Positions 22,149-34,030 of a DNA stretch of 64,000 bases are shown here, in pieces. The position numbers and the translations under genes were made by a program. The notes beneath the pieces are model-generated. The model made no database searches. It was not told where the DNA came from and was given only the letters and a program-made list of their open reading frames with translations. The first letter of the stretch is position 1. Each line of letters starts with the position of its first letter. Source of the stretch: Bryoerythrophyllum caledonicum (lineage: Eukaryota > Streptophyta > Bryopsida > Pottiales > Pottiaceae); assembly GCA_963971425.1 (NCBI GenBank), contig OZ020523.1, forward strand, positions 12,334,867 through 12,398,866, read 5' to 3'.

Positions 22149-23844
22149 ACGCTGGGCGACTATGGCCGGCTAAGAAAATGGCTTAATTCTACACGGCCAT
22201 AGTTCAATGTGAAAATCAAATTAGGAAAGGCAAATGTGGACACATGAGGATTGTGAGGTTGATTTAGACAGCCACGTGGCGAGGCATCTGTTGCTACTGT
22301 CCGAAAATAGCTATGGCCATCCAAACTCGGCCTGCTCGTCCTTAAAAGGGTTAGAGAATTTGTTGTAGCCTGTATAGAATTAGATTACCATTGTTGACCT
22401 TGGGACTTTCTTACACAAGCTATTGCTCACCTAGCAATGAAGAGGCCCTTTTTTGGTCTCCAAGCTATTGGGTGAGCATTCAAAATTGGATCTCGTCTTC
22501 TTGCACTCTGAGGTAGCGAGATGGTGTTTTTTTGTAGTAAGATGATCTTGGGTTTGGTTGGAGCTTACACAATTTAAGTAATGTATGGAGAGAATACTTA
22601 ATATTACATTTATTTATTAGCCCAAACAACAAGTGATTTCATATTTTTCCGATGAAATGTGAATTAGTTATGAATTCTCTGAGTGTTATGACATGTTTAG
22701 TTTGGTGGCTCTCAATAGGTAGTTTTTGTAAGCATTGACCAAAAGTAAGGGGTCATGACTTACAGTGATGGAATGGAAGTGTGGGGATATACCCCAATTT
22801 CTTAGGTGTCGGTTATGGGTTTTGGTCGGTTACCATGGGGTTACCTTAGTTTTTAACCCCTAGTCATTTTGCACCCATGTGATGTCATGGCCAAGACGCT
22901 GCATTATTGTTTACTACACTTGTTATGTGTCAATGTGAAGCTATCAACATAATGCATGTTTGAATTAATCTCATTTTCAGCTGCGCGTCGCACCAGTAAA
23001 CACAAAAGAATTCCATCTCAAAATCCTACCAAAATTCAAACTTTTGCAAAAACACAGAAAGTGAAACAGTAAATCAACTCTCTTGAAGCCATGTATGTCA
23101 TTCCGCTCTGCGACAAAACAACCCAATTTTGAGCCAGCACCTCTACAAATCTACTTTCTCACAACAAATGCAGATAATTCCAAACTCTCCTTCAACGGAA
23201 TCAATGAAAAGAAACTAGCATAGAATGGACAGATATCATGAGAAGATAACACGCAGAAGAACAAATAAATCATAATTGAAATAGTAGTATGAGTAAGACC
23301 TCTGAGTAGGTGATCCAAAAGAAGAAGCAGGTGAGACTGCACTCAATACACACGGATCTTCATAAAAAAGCCACCTCTCTTGGCAGGGTTTCTTGTTCCA
23401 GTGGAGCGATGTTCTCCTTTTTTATATATATTGTGAGTGCCTGCTGCTAGCTTCCGAGAGATTCTAGGTTTCGGAGTGTAAAGATTGACTGGAACAATTC
23501 CCTCCACCGCGTGTTGTAGTAGCCTGATGGTTATTGTGCTGTGTGCGCCACTCATCCCACGTTCACTCAGTTCCTCAAGTTCTACATCTCCTAAATCTCA
23601 AGTTTCGCTTCCTTGTAAAGTTTGACTGATCAGCTTCACTCTAGAGGACAGTGTTGATCGAACTGCCTAGCTCCTAACCTTCACAGAGAGATCGTATTGA
23701 GGGTGCTCCTACTTGAGGCAGTTTATTGATTGGGGGAGTGTGTGTGCGCTTCGGTTCTGCTTCGCATCTAACGTGGACCCCTACGTCGTGGCGCGCATGC
23801 TCATCCAAACCACGTTGAAGGGCTAGACTTGTAAAGAAAGTAAG
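22149..23844. other. 3' flank of flippase and gene-poor DNA
   Basis: No gene is recognised. 22620-22800 belongs to a dispersed repeat with copies near 42285-42490 and 54465-54660 (shared lines: AAGTGATTTCA..ATTTTTC, GACATGTTTAGTTTG-like, GACCAAAAGTAA). The rest shows nothing I can name. Confidence 0.4.
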
Positions 23845-24035
23845 TAGGTCCCGCTCAATCTCGGTCGATTTGTTGAAAAGAAAGTAGTCTCCATTTTTTT
23901 TTCGTGGGAAGATTCACAGTTTCGTATTCCCGAGCAGCGATATTGTCTGTGGACCAGTACGCGTCGGTCAGGCGAGTACGCCAATTCTCACCAGCTCTGT
24001 GTCTTAATACATGCTCATACACCTGAGACTTCCCT
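23845..24035. repeat. Dispersed repeat, copy 1
   Basis: Matches 48925-49130 along its length (GCAGCGATATTGTCTGTGGA, then CAGTACGCG and CTGTGTCTTAATACATGCTC in both). It may be non-coding sequence once linked to the purple acid phosphatase shard that follows at 24375, since both have relatives at 45.8-49.1 kb. Confidence 0.7.
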
Positions 24036-24374
24036 GCACTACTTGTGTCTGAAATAGTTTGCTCTTTGATTCTTGGTACTTCTTTTCCGTTTACACTCTG
24101 CAGTCACATCCACAAGTCTTAACCCCGTCATACGAGTAGTAGTCCTTGTGCGTTATGTTGCCCAATGCTTCATGTTTGTTGTCTGAGGTTTGCTGCAAGC
24201 ATCACCTGTGTGTTGTGACTGCCCCATCATGGTACTACCAGTCTACATTGTATGGGATTTGGTGGATTCTGCAATCATATTTTACTTGTGTAGCTCAACC
24301 AACCCATCCCTCTAAACCAAGTTAGTGACACTAATGACATTGAGTAGTTTCTCTTCAAGACTAGTGAGCGGAAG

Positions 24375-24548
24375 GTGTGAACGGATGCAGAATGGCGGTT
24401 AAGTTTGGGGCCTAAAGTATTTTCTCACCTCTTCTCCTGCTCTGCGTGAAGACACAGCGCAGCGCGTGGTGATATTTGGTATGAGACTGTGTACTGCATT
24501 TTTTCCTGAAGTCATACGATTCTTGCGCTGCTTATGCTACGATATAAT
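24375..24548 (+). pseudogene. Purple acid phosphatase exon shard
   Basis: About 170 bp closely match 45845-46025. The readable line is RMQNGG.VWGLKYFLTSSPALREDTAQRVVIFGM, which is the segment leading into the metallo-phosphatase domain of plant purple acid phosphatases (compare QRVVIFGDMG). It has one in-frame stop and no neighbouring exons, so it is a copied fragment. Confidence 0.65.
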
Positions 24549-24559
24549 CTAAGGACTGA

Positions 24560-26839
24560 ATTACATGGTGTTTTTGTAATGTATTATGCAGGTGACATGG
24601 GAAAGGTATGACGTTTCTGTGTTACTAGTTGATTCTCATTTAATCTTAGATTTCGAAATAGGATATTTTACCTTGAAGTGCATTTTGAGCACGTAGAGCA
24701 TTGTGTCGTGCCTCTAAATGCTCTAAATGCTTCGGCTGTCGTGGGATATTGTTATTTTTTCCGTTTTGACTTCAGCATTTTCTGAAAGGCACAAAATTCT
24801 GGTACCCTGCAGAATGAAAGAGATGGATCAATTGAATACAATCAGTTCCAGCATGGTGCTCTGAATACAACCGATCAACTTGTTAAGGACGTGGACAATT
24901 AGGACATGGTATTCCATATTGGATATTAGCTCATGCGAATGGGTACCACTCGAATCATCACTTTCTTATCTATGATTATTTGAACATTTGAACATGATTA
25001 GGAACATCATCATATTTGTTCAGGATTAGTAGCAAACTTTGGTTTTTTACATACAAGTTTGTCCATTCCCACAATGTGAGACATTTTGACTGAAATTACG
25101 GTCATTTTGACTGTGGTGCATGACATTTTGACTGAAATCACTCAAGTCATGCACCACATGCCAACCAGAAATAAAGCAAAATCCTGGTAAGACACGTTTC
25201 AGCGCTCTAGCGATTGTGGAGTCTGTTGAAATTGCTGTGCATGGATGAGCATGCTCATAAAGAACGGGCACAAGTTTTCAACGCTATGTTCATGTGCACA
25301 AAATATGTGCACAAGTTGTCGACACTATGTGCATATGTATAAAGTATGTGCACAAGTTTTTGACTCCTTTTCCGACACTTGCTCGTAATATGCTCAATTT
25401 TCCGACACTATACACATGTGAGTATAGTGTATGCACAAGTGTTGACAAATTTTTTGACACTTTCTTGTAAAATGAACTAGTTTTTCGACACTTTTTCCAA
25501 CATTTCACCAAAATTGTCGAAAAAATATTGTCAAAAAGAGCCAAATTTGTAGAAGTGTAGTGTGGCATTGACAAATGGGTTAAAGGTATTGTATCACTAG
25601 CAGCATTCATCGAGGTCAATCACTGTTGCATCTTAGCTTTGAACAATGCCCCGCTTTCGATTCATGATAGTACATGTTCACTCTTGTTGGCTATTGGATA
25701 TGGACGGATGAGCTTCGTCACATATCAACTAAAAACCTTCTTTACAGAACTAATTTAGAGCTTTCCGGTCTGTGAACTGAAGTTAGATGTAGTTTTATCC
25801 GCTTCTTGGAATGGTGAAGTAGGCGTCATGCAAACGATGAATCTATACCCACCTATAAACTCGTTACAAATAATTAAGATCGTCCAACTCTAGCTAATTT
25901 TTAATAATTATATATATATATATATATATTAGGACAAAAGGTCAACACTCATGGTGACTTTGTCTTACCCTCACAATTCAAATCGGACAATTTGTCCTTT
26001 AGGGATTACATTTCCACGCCAAGTGTCCTTTACAATTTCACATTGTTGTACTTATTCAGGTACAAAAGTGACAATGCACTAGGATTACAAGACTAATCAG
26101 GGGTTGATAAGAAGGGATCATCTTGTACATTTTAGGACTATTCGTATAGATTAAGTTTGAGTAGAAGAGGTGATCCTCTTTTGTCATCCTAATATTAACC
26201 ACTATTTTTTGTTGAAGTGGTTGTTCTTGAAAGCTCTACTGGAGCTTTTATTTTGAAATTGTGCATGCTTGAGATAACACGAAGTATCTTCTTTGAAACA
26301 CAATAAGGTATTGAGTGGAGAGTGTCAAACAATTTGAATGTTCAACTTGGATTTTGAATAGTTGGAAAGCGAATGGAAGTTTCGTTGATGCCAAGGTTTT
26401 TTCCCCAAAAATTTAGCAAGTTACCTTAGACAACATTTGAGAGTAGAGGTAGTTGGAGAACCGGTGGAGCTAGCTGTGGTGCCACCCACCTCCAACGGGT
26501 CTATAGACAGCTCCACTAGTTTGGAGAACCGGTGGAGAATCATGCTCTTAGTTATATAAATCCTCAAATTCTTAATAGGGATTCAATGTGAGACACCCCT
26601 ATAGAAAAAAAATACTAATATAAAAGTCCTTTCATGTCATAGATAGTGGTATTATAGACAAGAAGAATGATATTTCAATGGATTTTGGATGAATTTACAA
26701 TAATCAACTATTAGTTACATATCTTTCATACTTTATTTAATGATTGACAAATTTATGTGTTAAACTTGTGGTAAAACATACCATATTTGTACGTTATATC
26801 ATTTGAATTTCTATTATTATGGAAATTATCTGGTGGAAA
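24560..26839. other. Gene-poor region with simple and degenerate repeats
   Basis: No gene is seen. It contains short direct repeats of GACATTTTGACTGAAAT (25080-25140), degenerate GTGCACAAGTTT..GACACT repeats (25260-25520), a (TA)n run at 25909-25930, and a Harbinger-like MITE part near 26366-26555 ending GGTGGAGAATCATGCTCTTA. Confidence 0.45.
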
Positions 26840-28055
26840 TCTTCCACCATGAGTGATATACAAATCACTTGCTGGATTACCATGGTACACTTGTCACCTA
26901 AGGACAAAAGAAAGGGGAGAAACAACCACTTATCACAAACAACTACTCAAGCGGATGCAAACTTGGTTCTCTAGCTTACATAACAAACTTCACCAACATT
27001 TAATTGTACACTGCTCATCAAGGACTTAGAGAAATTATATTGCTAATCGTGCACAACTCCTCTTGCGTTCATGCTAATGCTCTTGGAACAATGGCGCTTG
27101 AAACATTGACCAGGGTAATAACTCACACTCAGTGTCTCTAGCTTAGTCTTGCTGATCTTATGTCACTCCATGATCAAATCACTCAAGCTAGCAGCATTGT
27201 AACAATTCTGCTATACACTGCTAACCACCACCAAAGAGTTTGAACCTTCCTAGAGTGATCCCCAGAGCAAAGATTGGCTCATGAAAGGCCAAAGAAAAAT
27301 ACATCCTTCATAATTAATTTGTAAAGGACCGGGCCTTGTACTTCATCAAAACCACCCCAAGATTGCCACTTCAAAATGAGATATTATTAGACTTATTCAA
27401 ACAACCATTTACTATTTTCAACCATACAATCTTCAAGCTAACTACTACAAGAAGATACCCTAAAATTTTCGTAAACTTTGACTATACGGATTGAAAAATA
27501 TAGCAATTGAAGAGTGAAAATTTGTTTATTCTTACTGTGCCCGGACAGGTTCAGCATACTTTGATTCAAGATAATTGCAAATTTTTGCACTTCCTATTGC
27601 ATAAACTCAGTGGATCTATGTTCTATGTTGTGTTAGGTCATTGCACGCCAAAATTCACATGTATTGGAGGTGTTTACGATAAGAAAAATAGACCTGCAAC
27701 TACTAGGGGTATAGAAAGTGGCCCTTTACTTGGAAGAATAATTTTATTCTTTAAATAAAAATATAATTGTTGGATCTTAAATCCGAATGGTGAATAGAAT
27801 TATTATGACTTACTCTAATTATAGAGTAACATATATTTCAAAAAAAGTAAAATCCTTAATTTCTATGCACTTTACAGTGAAAACAATGAAAGCTGCCAAA
27901 TACTTTCCTTCACTAATATTTGCCTCAAAAAATGCAATTGTCCACTCTAGAGTAGCACTATTCATTTCTATAGTATCCTACCCAACTGCCAAAAGAGTCA
28001 AGCTATTTATATTTGAAGCACCATTACTTTTTTCCTATAAGTCCAAATATATATG

Positions 28056-28104
<49 letters not shown>

Positions 28105-28756
28105 CCTCTAAATATAACCCGTATTCCTATTCTCACTCAATATTTCAAGAAATTATCTTCAAAAATGGATTTTTAGGAACCTGCCCAAAAATCAAATTTT
28201 GCCTTTCCGGGAGCAATTGTCCTTTAGGGTTTAACCAATTCCAGATGATTTAGGTTTTAAAGTAGGATTTGGGGTTTGAGGTGTCGTGAGGTTTGCTTGA
28301 ATGACCTGGTCCTCGAGAAAGAGGCTAAGTTTTTCAAGATGCATCTTCTGGTTGCCAAACATGATAGTGCTTTGGCTCAAATTCTCTTTGTCCTCGCTCC
28401 TCAGGTGAAATCCATCGCCGGTGCTTAGGTTGAAGCGTCCCCCCCACAACAACGACACGTCCACTTCGTGAGCGTCGAGCTCTTGTCAACGACGCTCTAG
28501 ATTTCAAGCTCTGCAGCTAAATTAGGGTTGAGCGCTAGAGATTACACGATACAAAAAAGTTCAGAGCTCGACAACTACTCGGAAGTATGGAACAACACCT
28601 CGTGGTGTTGGACATATTGGCTGAATGGTGGAAATGAAGACAATGCCTTGATAGCCGATGCGTTGCGAGCTAAAGTATCAGTTGTGGCTGCAATAGCTTT
28701 CGTTGCGACAAGACAAGGTTTCTTGTCATTAGGTTGGAATATTCTTCGAGAGGACA
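26840..28756. repeat. Segmental duplication, block A copy 1
   Basis: 26840-27313 and 28231-28756 align with 37265-38269 in the same order and orientation (for example GATATACAAATCACTTGCTG, CTCTTGGAACAATGGCGCTT, GGTTGGAATATTCTTCGAG). The 27318-28230 stretch is absent from the other copy and is a separate insertion. No conserved reading frame is obvious. Confidence 0.88.
27318..28230. mobile_element. TTAA-flanked MITE (piggyBac-type), 913 bp
   Basis: TTAA lies at both borders (27314-27317 and 28231-28234). The ends carry TAAAGGACC and its mirror CCTTTAGGG. The related duplicated block at ~37740 lacks it and shows the joined flanks around TTGT, a direct empty site. A (TA)n run sits at ~28045-28103. 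No transposase is encoded. Assignment to piggyBac rests on TTAA plus CCC-type ends in family members. Confidence 0.8.
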
Positions 28757-29567
28757 CAAAGAGTTTTGGTAGAATATAGAAAATGTATTAAAGTTTAGCA
28801 AGACTTTCACATTTGGATTGAGGATTCTTCAACTAACATCTTTCATTTGGAGGTCATTTCAATAACTAAACCTGATCATGTTCAAATACGAAACAATATA
28901 TATTGAATATTGTAGCCACTAGTGACACTCTTCGACGTTTAAGGATTAATGTAAGGTGGAGCGACCCAATTCCGATTACCCACCCACCCATTTCCGCTCA
29001 AACAATCTTTTAAAATTGAGTAACTAAAAATAGTCAGTCGTGGCATTGGGTCTTGAGGTATACAATTTTTGGTTGCACCACCCCACCCAAACTCCTCATT
29101 GTTGGCCTTGCCTCAAAAGTCTAAAAATGGGGTGCTAAATTGGGTCATACAGGTTATTGGAATTGCATGGAATGTCTCCTCTCTTTTACTCAATGTCACT
29201 TATTAATAGTGGCCAAAGGAGGGCACAAAATTCAACCCATCTTCTAACAACTACTACATACTCTATAGCACAATTATGGAGTTACTGGATTTTGGGCTTT
29301 TAAATTTTGTAACAATTTGACACCTTTGAGATTGAAGTTGAAAATATGTTCGTAGAGTTTCATTCCTAATTTTGCATCTTTCTCCACAGTTCCTTTTGAC
29401 ATACAATGTCAACTGAGACCTCATTTGGAATAAGTTATCTTAACCCCTAAAGGACCAAATGTCCCCCCAGGGTCATTTTGGATTTTGGGCATGTACCTAC
29501 AATTCGAAAAAAATCCTTTTGAATTGAATTTTTTTTTCAAGATAGGATCTGATAAGAGCTTCGTGGA

Positions 29568-29631
<64 letters not shown>

Positions 29632-31017
29632 TTGGATTCGTGGTTTGAAAGTTAGTACCACTTAAAGCCAAAAGTGGGACTTCGGGCACCTCCAAAATTT
29701 TTGACAAAAGTTTCTATTGACATTGAGATTTTTCACACATACAAATAATATTTCCTTATTTAGAAATTTTCAAAAAAAATTCTTGTCTTGAGTGTAAAAA
29801 TGCATTTTATTCCAAGTCAAACATTCTCACACATTATCAGGCAAGGGGGGAAAAAAACTTCATCTTTTCTACATAAAACCTAGAGATCTTCATATTTTTC
29901 ACTTTTTATTTTTTCAACAACAATATATGGTGAAAACCTTCTTATTGACCGTTTGGATTATCATTTGAATACATACGTAGTTCACAAAAAAATAAAACGT
30001 GAAATGGCAATTTTTGAACCTCCACTCCTTGCACACTTGTTTTGAATATGCTACACCCCTTTTTTACCTCTAAAAACTGGTGTGTTGGGAAATAACATCA
30101 TGCTTAAGACAATGGTAAAAGATTTAGACCTTGTGCAATGCAAAAATTTGATACAAAATGAAGTCAAAGTCAGCTGATCTACTCAACGCAGGGATGAAAA
30201 TGAACCATTGTTTTGACTTTAAACACTGAAATCTATCAATCCGTGCGGTGGATTGCAACCAAAATTGGATGGCATGTTTATATGGAAGTCTATTTAAAGA
30301 TCTTACGGTTGAAAATCCAAAATTCACTTTAAAATGTGATTTTCATGTCTCTTTTTGGCAGTGGCAGTTTTGGACTGGTTTCAGAGCGAATTAGGTCGTG
30401 GTCCTTAAGGGGTTAATTGGGTCGGGCCTTCACAATAAAGAAAACTAGAAATACAAGATCACCTCAGCGAGCATTTCACCATGACAACATAGGAATGGAC
30501 TTCATCAACCTTGTTTAAACTACACAAGGATATGCCCTTTCAGACTCCACCATGTTAGGCTTTTCAGTAAATTAGTTGCCAAAAGGTATGAACCAAAAGG
30601 TTACTGTTCATACCGCTCCCCTAAACCCCAATTTCATCACCATATCTTTCACGGAGCAGCTTTCCAGATCAATATTCGTGCTCAATGCAAAGATCAATAA
30701 CGCAACAACTGCAGCTCTAACTTGAACTACTACAAAGTTGCAGAGCACAAATCTAGTTCCCAGATCGTTGACGAGAATTCCAACCTTGAAATTCGGACTT
30801 GGGTTCTCAATTCTAGAACTGAAATACAACTTGTAGAGCTTCACAGACAAGAGGAAAATAGCAAGTCAGAGGTCTCCATCAACAAACGAATTAATGCAGA
30901 CCAAGTAAACATTGGCTTGAATGAGTTTTACTGGTTCTTCAGCTTCCTCAGAAGCTCCCCGATGGTTTCCAGGATGCAGATTGACTTACACCGAGTTGTT
31001 GGAACGTCCTTCGAGTC
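28757..31017. other. 2.26-kb segment present only in block copy 1
   Basis: Absent between the matching blocks at 38270, where GGAATATTCTTCGAG runs straight into TCTAGGG. It is bordered by 17-bp imperfect direct repeats (TTGGAATATTCTTCGAG at ~28740-28756 and TTGGAACGTCCTTCGAG at ~31001-31017). Inside lie a partial TTAA MITE (28787-28945, right end TTTAAGGATTAA), a complete one (29444-30412) and no recognisable gene. Confidence 0.65.
29444..30412. mobile_element. TTAA-flanked MITE (piggyBac-type), 969 bp
   Basis: The ends CCCCTAAAGGACC and, mirrored, GGTCCTTAAGGGG face each other between TTAA copies at 29440-29443 and 30413-30416. The interior is AT-rich, with a long (TA)n run at ~29571-29626 and no coding region. 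Similar interior lines recur at 57684-58560. Confidence 0.88.
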
Positions 31018-34000
31018 TAGGGTCTGCACTGTTGCAGTGAGGGTTGCGCAACGTGATCGGTGCTGTTGCGCGGTGGGCTGTGTGTTGGTACGTGATTCGG
31101 GGCTAGCATTCGCGTGTCGTTGCCTTGCACAAGCGCCGAGGTGCGTCTACAGTTCGCGTCGCCATCTGCAGTGCGGTGCCGGCCGAGTTTCTGTTGACCT
31201 GTTCAGAGCGCGTCGCTTTTAAGAGGAGCTTGCGGTTCGCGTGTTTCTAGAGGAGTTTTTCGCAGTGCATGTGCTCTGCAGTGCAGGGGGAGAGGCTCTG
31301 TGGCGGACGGTTTGGAGGGAGAGTTCAGCATGGAGATCGATTCTGTTGCGCGGTTCGTTGCATGCTGGTTCGTGATTCGGTGCTGGCAATCGCGTCTTGT
31401 TGCGTAGCGGGCGAGCTGTTGCTTCGGTGCAGTGCACTGCTGACGGATCTGTACAAAGCGTGTCACGGCTTGTCGCTTAAGGGGTAGAGTGTTTTTGCAG
31501 GAGAGTTTATTTCAGAGCGTACTCTTCGACGAGCAAAGGAAAGAGGCTCCTTGGCGCAGGGTTTGGAGTGACAGTTTCGCAACGAGATCGGTTTGATTTG
31601 GAGGCGGCAGTCGCGCCTCGTTGCCTTGCTTGAGCGGCGAGGTCCTTCCTCTGGGGAAGCGTTTCCATCTACAGTCCGGGGTTTTTGGGGCCGTTGAGAG
31701 CGGGTCGCCTCCTGTCAGTTGAGAGGAGCTCGAGGGTTGCGTTTCCCTGCAGGGATATTTTCAGTGTGAGCGTGAGCAGTGGGCTCTGCGTGGAGGACTC
31801 GAGCGTTCGCTAGCGGTTTACCTCCGCCCTTCTGTTGGAGTTGGCGGAGTGTTTGGACGTTGTTTTGGTTAGGATTTGGTGAGGAGCGCTTCCCCTTCGT
31901 CGCTACTTTTGCTTGTGGATTCGTTGATGTGGAAGTGTGCCGATCGTGGAGTAGAGTATCTGTGTCGATGTGGAGGGTTGTGCCCTGGATTTTGTCACGA
32001 TTTTGAGAGCAGCATCCATCCTTAGTTTCCTCTGTGGCCAAAATTAGGCGTGATTTGTGTCGATTCTCTTCTGGGTTTGATGGAATCGGTGCTCTATCTA
32101 CTCACACATTGGAACTTGTGGTTGCGCTTGCAGACATAAGTGAATACCTGTGTTGGCTTTGCTGCAGTGGATTGGAAGCTTGATTGGGCTGGTGTTTGGG
32201 TGGGATGGATGCATCTGAGGCCGGAGGAGCAGCATTGAGGCCGGAGGAGCAGCAGGTCACTTCCTCTGGTTTGGCGTATGTGACAGCAACTCATATCGAG
32301 CTTTCCAAGCGTCACTGGAGCGAGCTCCCGGAGTCCATGGGTGATGGCATCTCTCGTGAAGAGGCGGCTAAGGCAAAGCTCGATAATGTGGAAGCGTTTA
32401 AGATATGGGAATCACATCCGGAGTGGCGGGACTTCTTCAGGACATTTGGTTACTCTTTAGGAAAATGGGAAAGTGATGGGTCATTGGAGGTGGGTGAGAA
32501 GTGTGCAGAGGGTGCACAAGCCGAGCTTTTTCATGTCCGTGTCAAGTGGAGCAATGAAAAGAAGAATGAAAGGGACTTGAAGAGTGGACATGAGTATGTT
32601 TTGAAGGTCTTCAAGGAGGGGACCTTGGTGCGGGATTTGCAAGTCCAGTGGCCTGAGGGGTTGTTTCGATATAGAGATGAGAATTGGAAACTTTATGAGC
32701 TTGGGAAACCTCCAAGGGAGAGGCTCATTTGTGAAGTAAGGTGTGCAACTTTGTTGGAGGATGGGAGGTTTGCCTTCTTGATGACAAAGGAAGATGGAGA
32801 TTTGCGGAGTTTCATTGATCGTAAAATGGCTAAAAGTGATCATGGTTGTGGGCCATTTTCAAAAGAGGTTGGTGCGGAGATCATGTATCGTGTGGCAGAG
32901 GGGATGGATTGTCTGCATAGTTACAACATTGTCCATAGGGACCTCAAGTCGTCAAATGTCCTTGTGAGGACATCTCCAAGTGGGAAGTGGCTATATTGCT
33001 TTGTAGCAGACTTTGAGTCTTCTATTGGGGTGGTAGGAACAGGATTTTGGAGGGCTCCGGAAATCCTACAAGCTTGTAAGGAAAGAAATGTATGGAAGAG
33101 ACTAGAGTTGTTTACAAAGGAGGCTGACAGCTACAGCTATGGTATGACGTGCTACGAAGTATTGACTGGGAGGATGCCTTTTCAAGATCATCCCTTGAGT
33201 AACCAACCATCTTTATTGACGGATCTTGTGATTAACCAACACCTTCGGCCAAAGATGCCTGATTGTGTCGAGGATTGGGCACGGGAACTTCTACATTGGT
33301 GTTGGAAATCCAATTCTGGCAATAGACCATCATTTAAAGAGATATTGGGCTTTCTTGAAGCAAATTCAAATTCAGAATTTATTCGGGCCAAAGTGTCATA
33401 GGGTGAGGAATAGATGTGGGGACCTTGAGGAGTGAGGTCCATATGAAATGTAGTATGAATCCTCTTTTGAACTTTTCCAACATTGCAAAGGAGGTATGCA
33501 ATGATTATGAGTAGGTTGATTTGCATTGAGCTCTAGGTCCTCGCTTTCTTTGGGCTTAGTACATGTTTACATTGTGATAGAATCCAACTAAGAGGGGGCA
33601 TTTTGATTGGTTTTTGGCCTTAGTGGAATGGATATCTTCCTGTGAATTGGTACATTTTTGCAATTCGTGTGTGTCTTCAAGTTGGCAATATGTCTTGTTG
33701 TAGTAGTTTCTTTTGGTGATCAAAGCATCTATAGCAGGTGAGAACCAATGGTGCCTAGTGGTGGTGAGCCTCCAACAGAATGTGAGATATTATGCAATGT
33801 GCATGTTCACATGGAAAATGGTCTTCTTACATGGTATGTAAGTGTGGAATCAAAGATAGCCAAGGTTGAAGTATTGTACCCCTCTTTTTATCTGTATCAG
33901 TGCCTCTTTCTCGATAGCCCATGATGAATGGAAGAGTTAAACTAGAATCCTTGAAATAGGTACAGAAGAGCTTGGTGGTATCTCAAATGGACTTAGAAGT

Positions 34001-34030
34001 AGTTCTAGACTTGTTGGAGGAGTGAGGCAC
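31018..34030. repeat. Segmental duplication, block B copy 1 (contains kinase 1)
   Basis: Aligns with 38270-41330 from TCTAGGG.TTGCACTGTTGC through the whole kinase gene into the 3' flank (GGAAATGGTCTTCTTAC-like lines at 33812 and 41101). The ~1.19-kb part before the kinase start is also conserved with many small differences; it is probably promoter plus leader. GTGGTTGCGCTTGCAGAC near 32116 could be a leader intron acceptor. Confidence 0.9.
32205..33401 (+). CDS. TKL-type Ser/Thr protein kinase, copy 1
   Basis: A single-exon gene of 398 residues starting at MDASEAGG. Residues ~1-95 are a family-specific N-terminus (LSKRHWSELPESMGD...EEAAKAKLDN). The kinase domain follows: in place of a glycine loop stands EKCAEGAQAELFHVRV (98-113), the ATP-binding Lys is in VLKVFKEG (K134), the catalytic loop is HRDLKSSN (244-251), the metal-binding motif is DFE instead of DFG (269-271), then a very short activation segment SSIGVVGTGFWRAPEIL, and helix F in DSYSYGMTCYEVLTGRMPF. 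The motifs needed for phosphotransfer are present except for the Gly-rich loop and the DFG glycine, as in a kinase group I remember from bryophytes. Substrate and pathway are unknown. It ends FLEANSNSEFIRAKVS. A small in-gene duplication (GGCCGGAGGAGCAGCA twice, 32218-32255) extends the N-terminus relative to copy 2. Confidence 0.85.
   Translation: MDASEAGGAALRPEEQQVTSSGLAYVTATHIELSKRHWSELPESMGDGISREEAAKAKLDNVEAFKIWESHPEWRDFFRTFGYSLGKWESDGSLEVGEKCAEGAQAELFHVRVKWSNEKKNERDLKSGHEYVLKVFKEGTLVRDLQVQWPEGLFRYRDENWKLYELGKPPRERLICEVRCATLLEDGRFAFLMTKEDGDLRSFIDRKMAKSDHGCGPFSKEVGAEIMYRVAEGMDCLHSYNIVHRDLKSSNVLVRTSPSGKWLYCFVADFESSIGVVGTGFWRAPEILQACKERNVWKRLELFTKEADSYSYGMTCYEVLTGRMPFQDHPLSNQPSLLTDLVINQHLRPKMPDCVEDWARELLHWCWKSNSGNRPSFKEILGFLEANSNSEFIRAKVS

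Noticed and set aside
28040-28253. Frame reading MYIYIHIYIYIYIYIYI
   Set aside because: Translation of a (TA)n run inside a MITE.
31203-32041. Small frames in the kinase leaders (31203-32041, 38267-39451)
   Set aside because: They are not conserved in frame between the two duplicated leaders.
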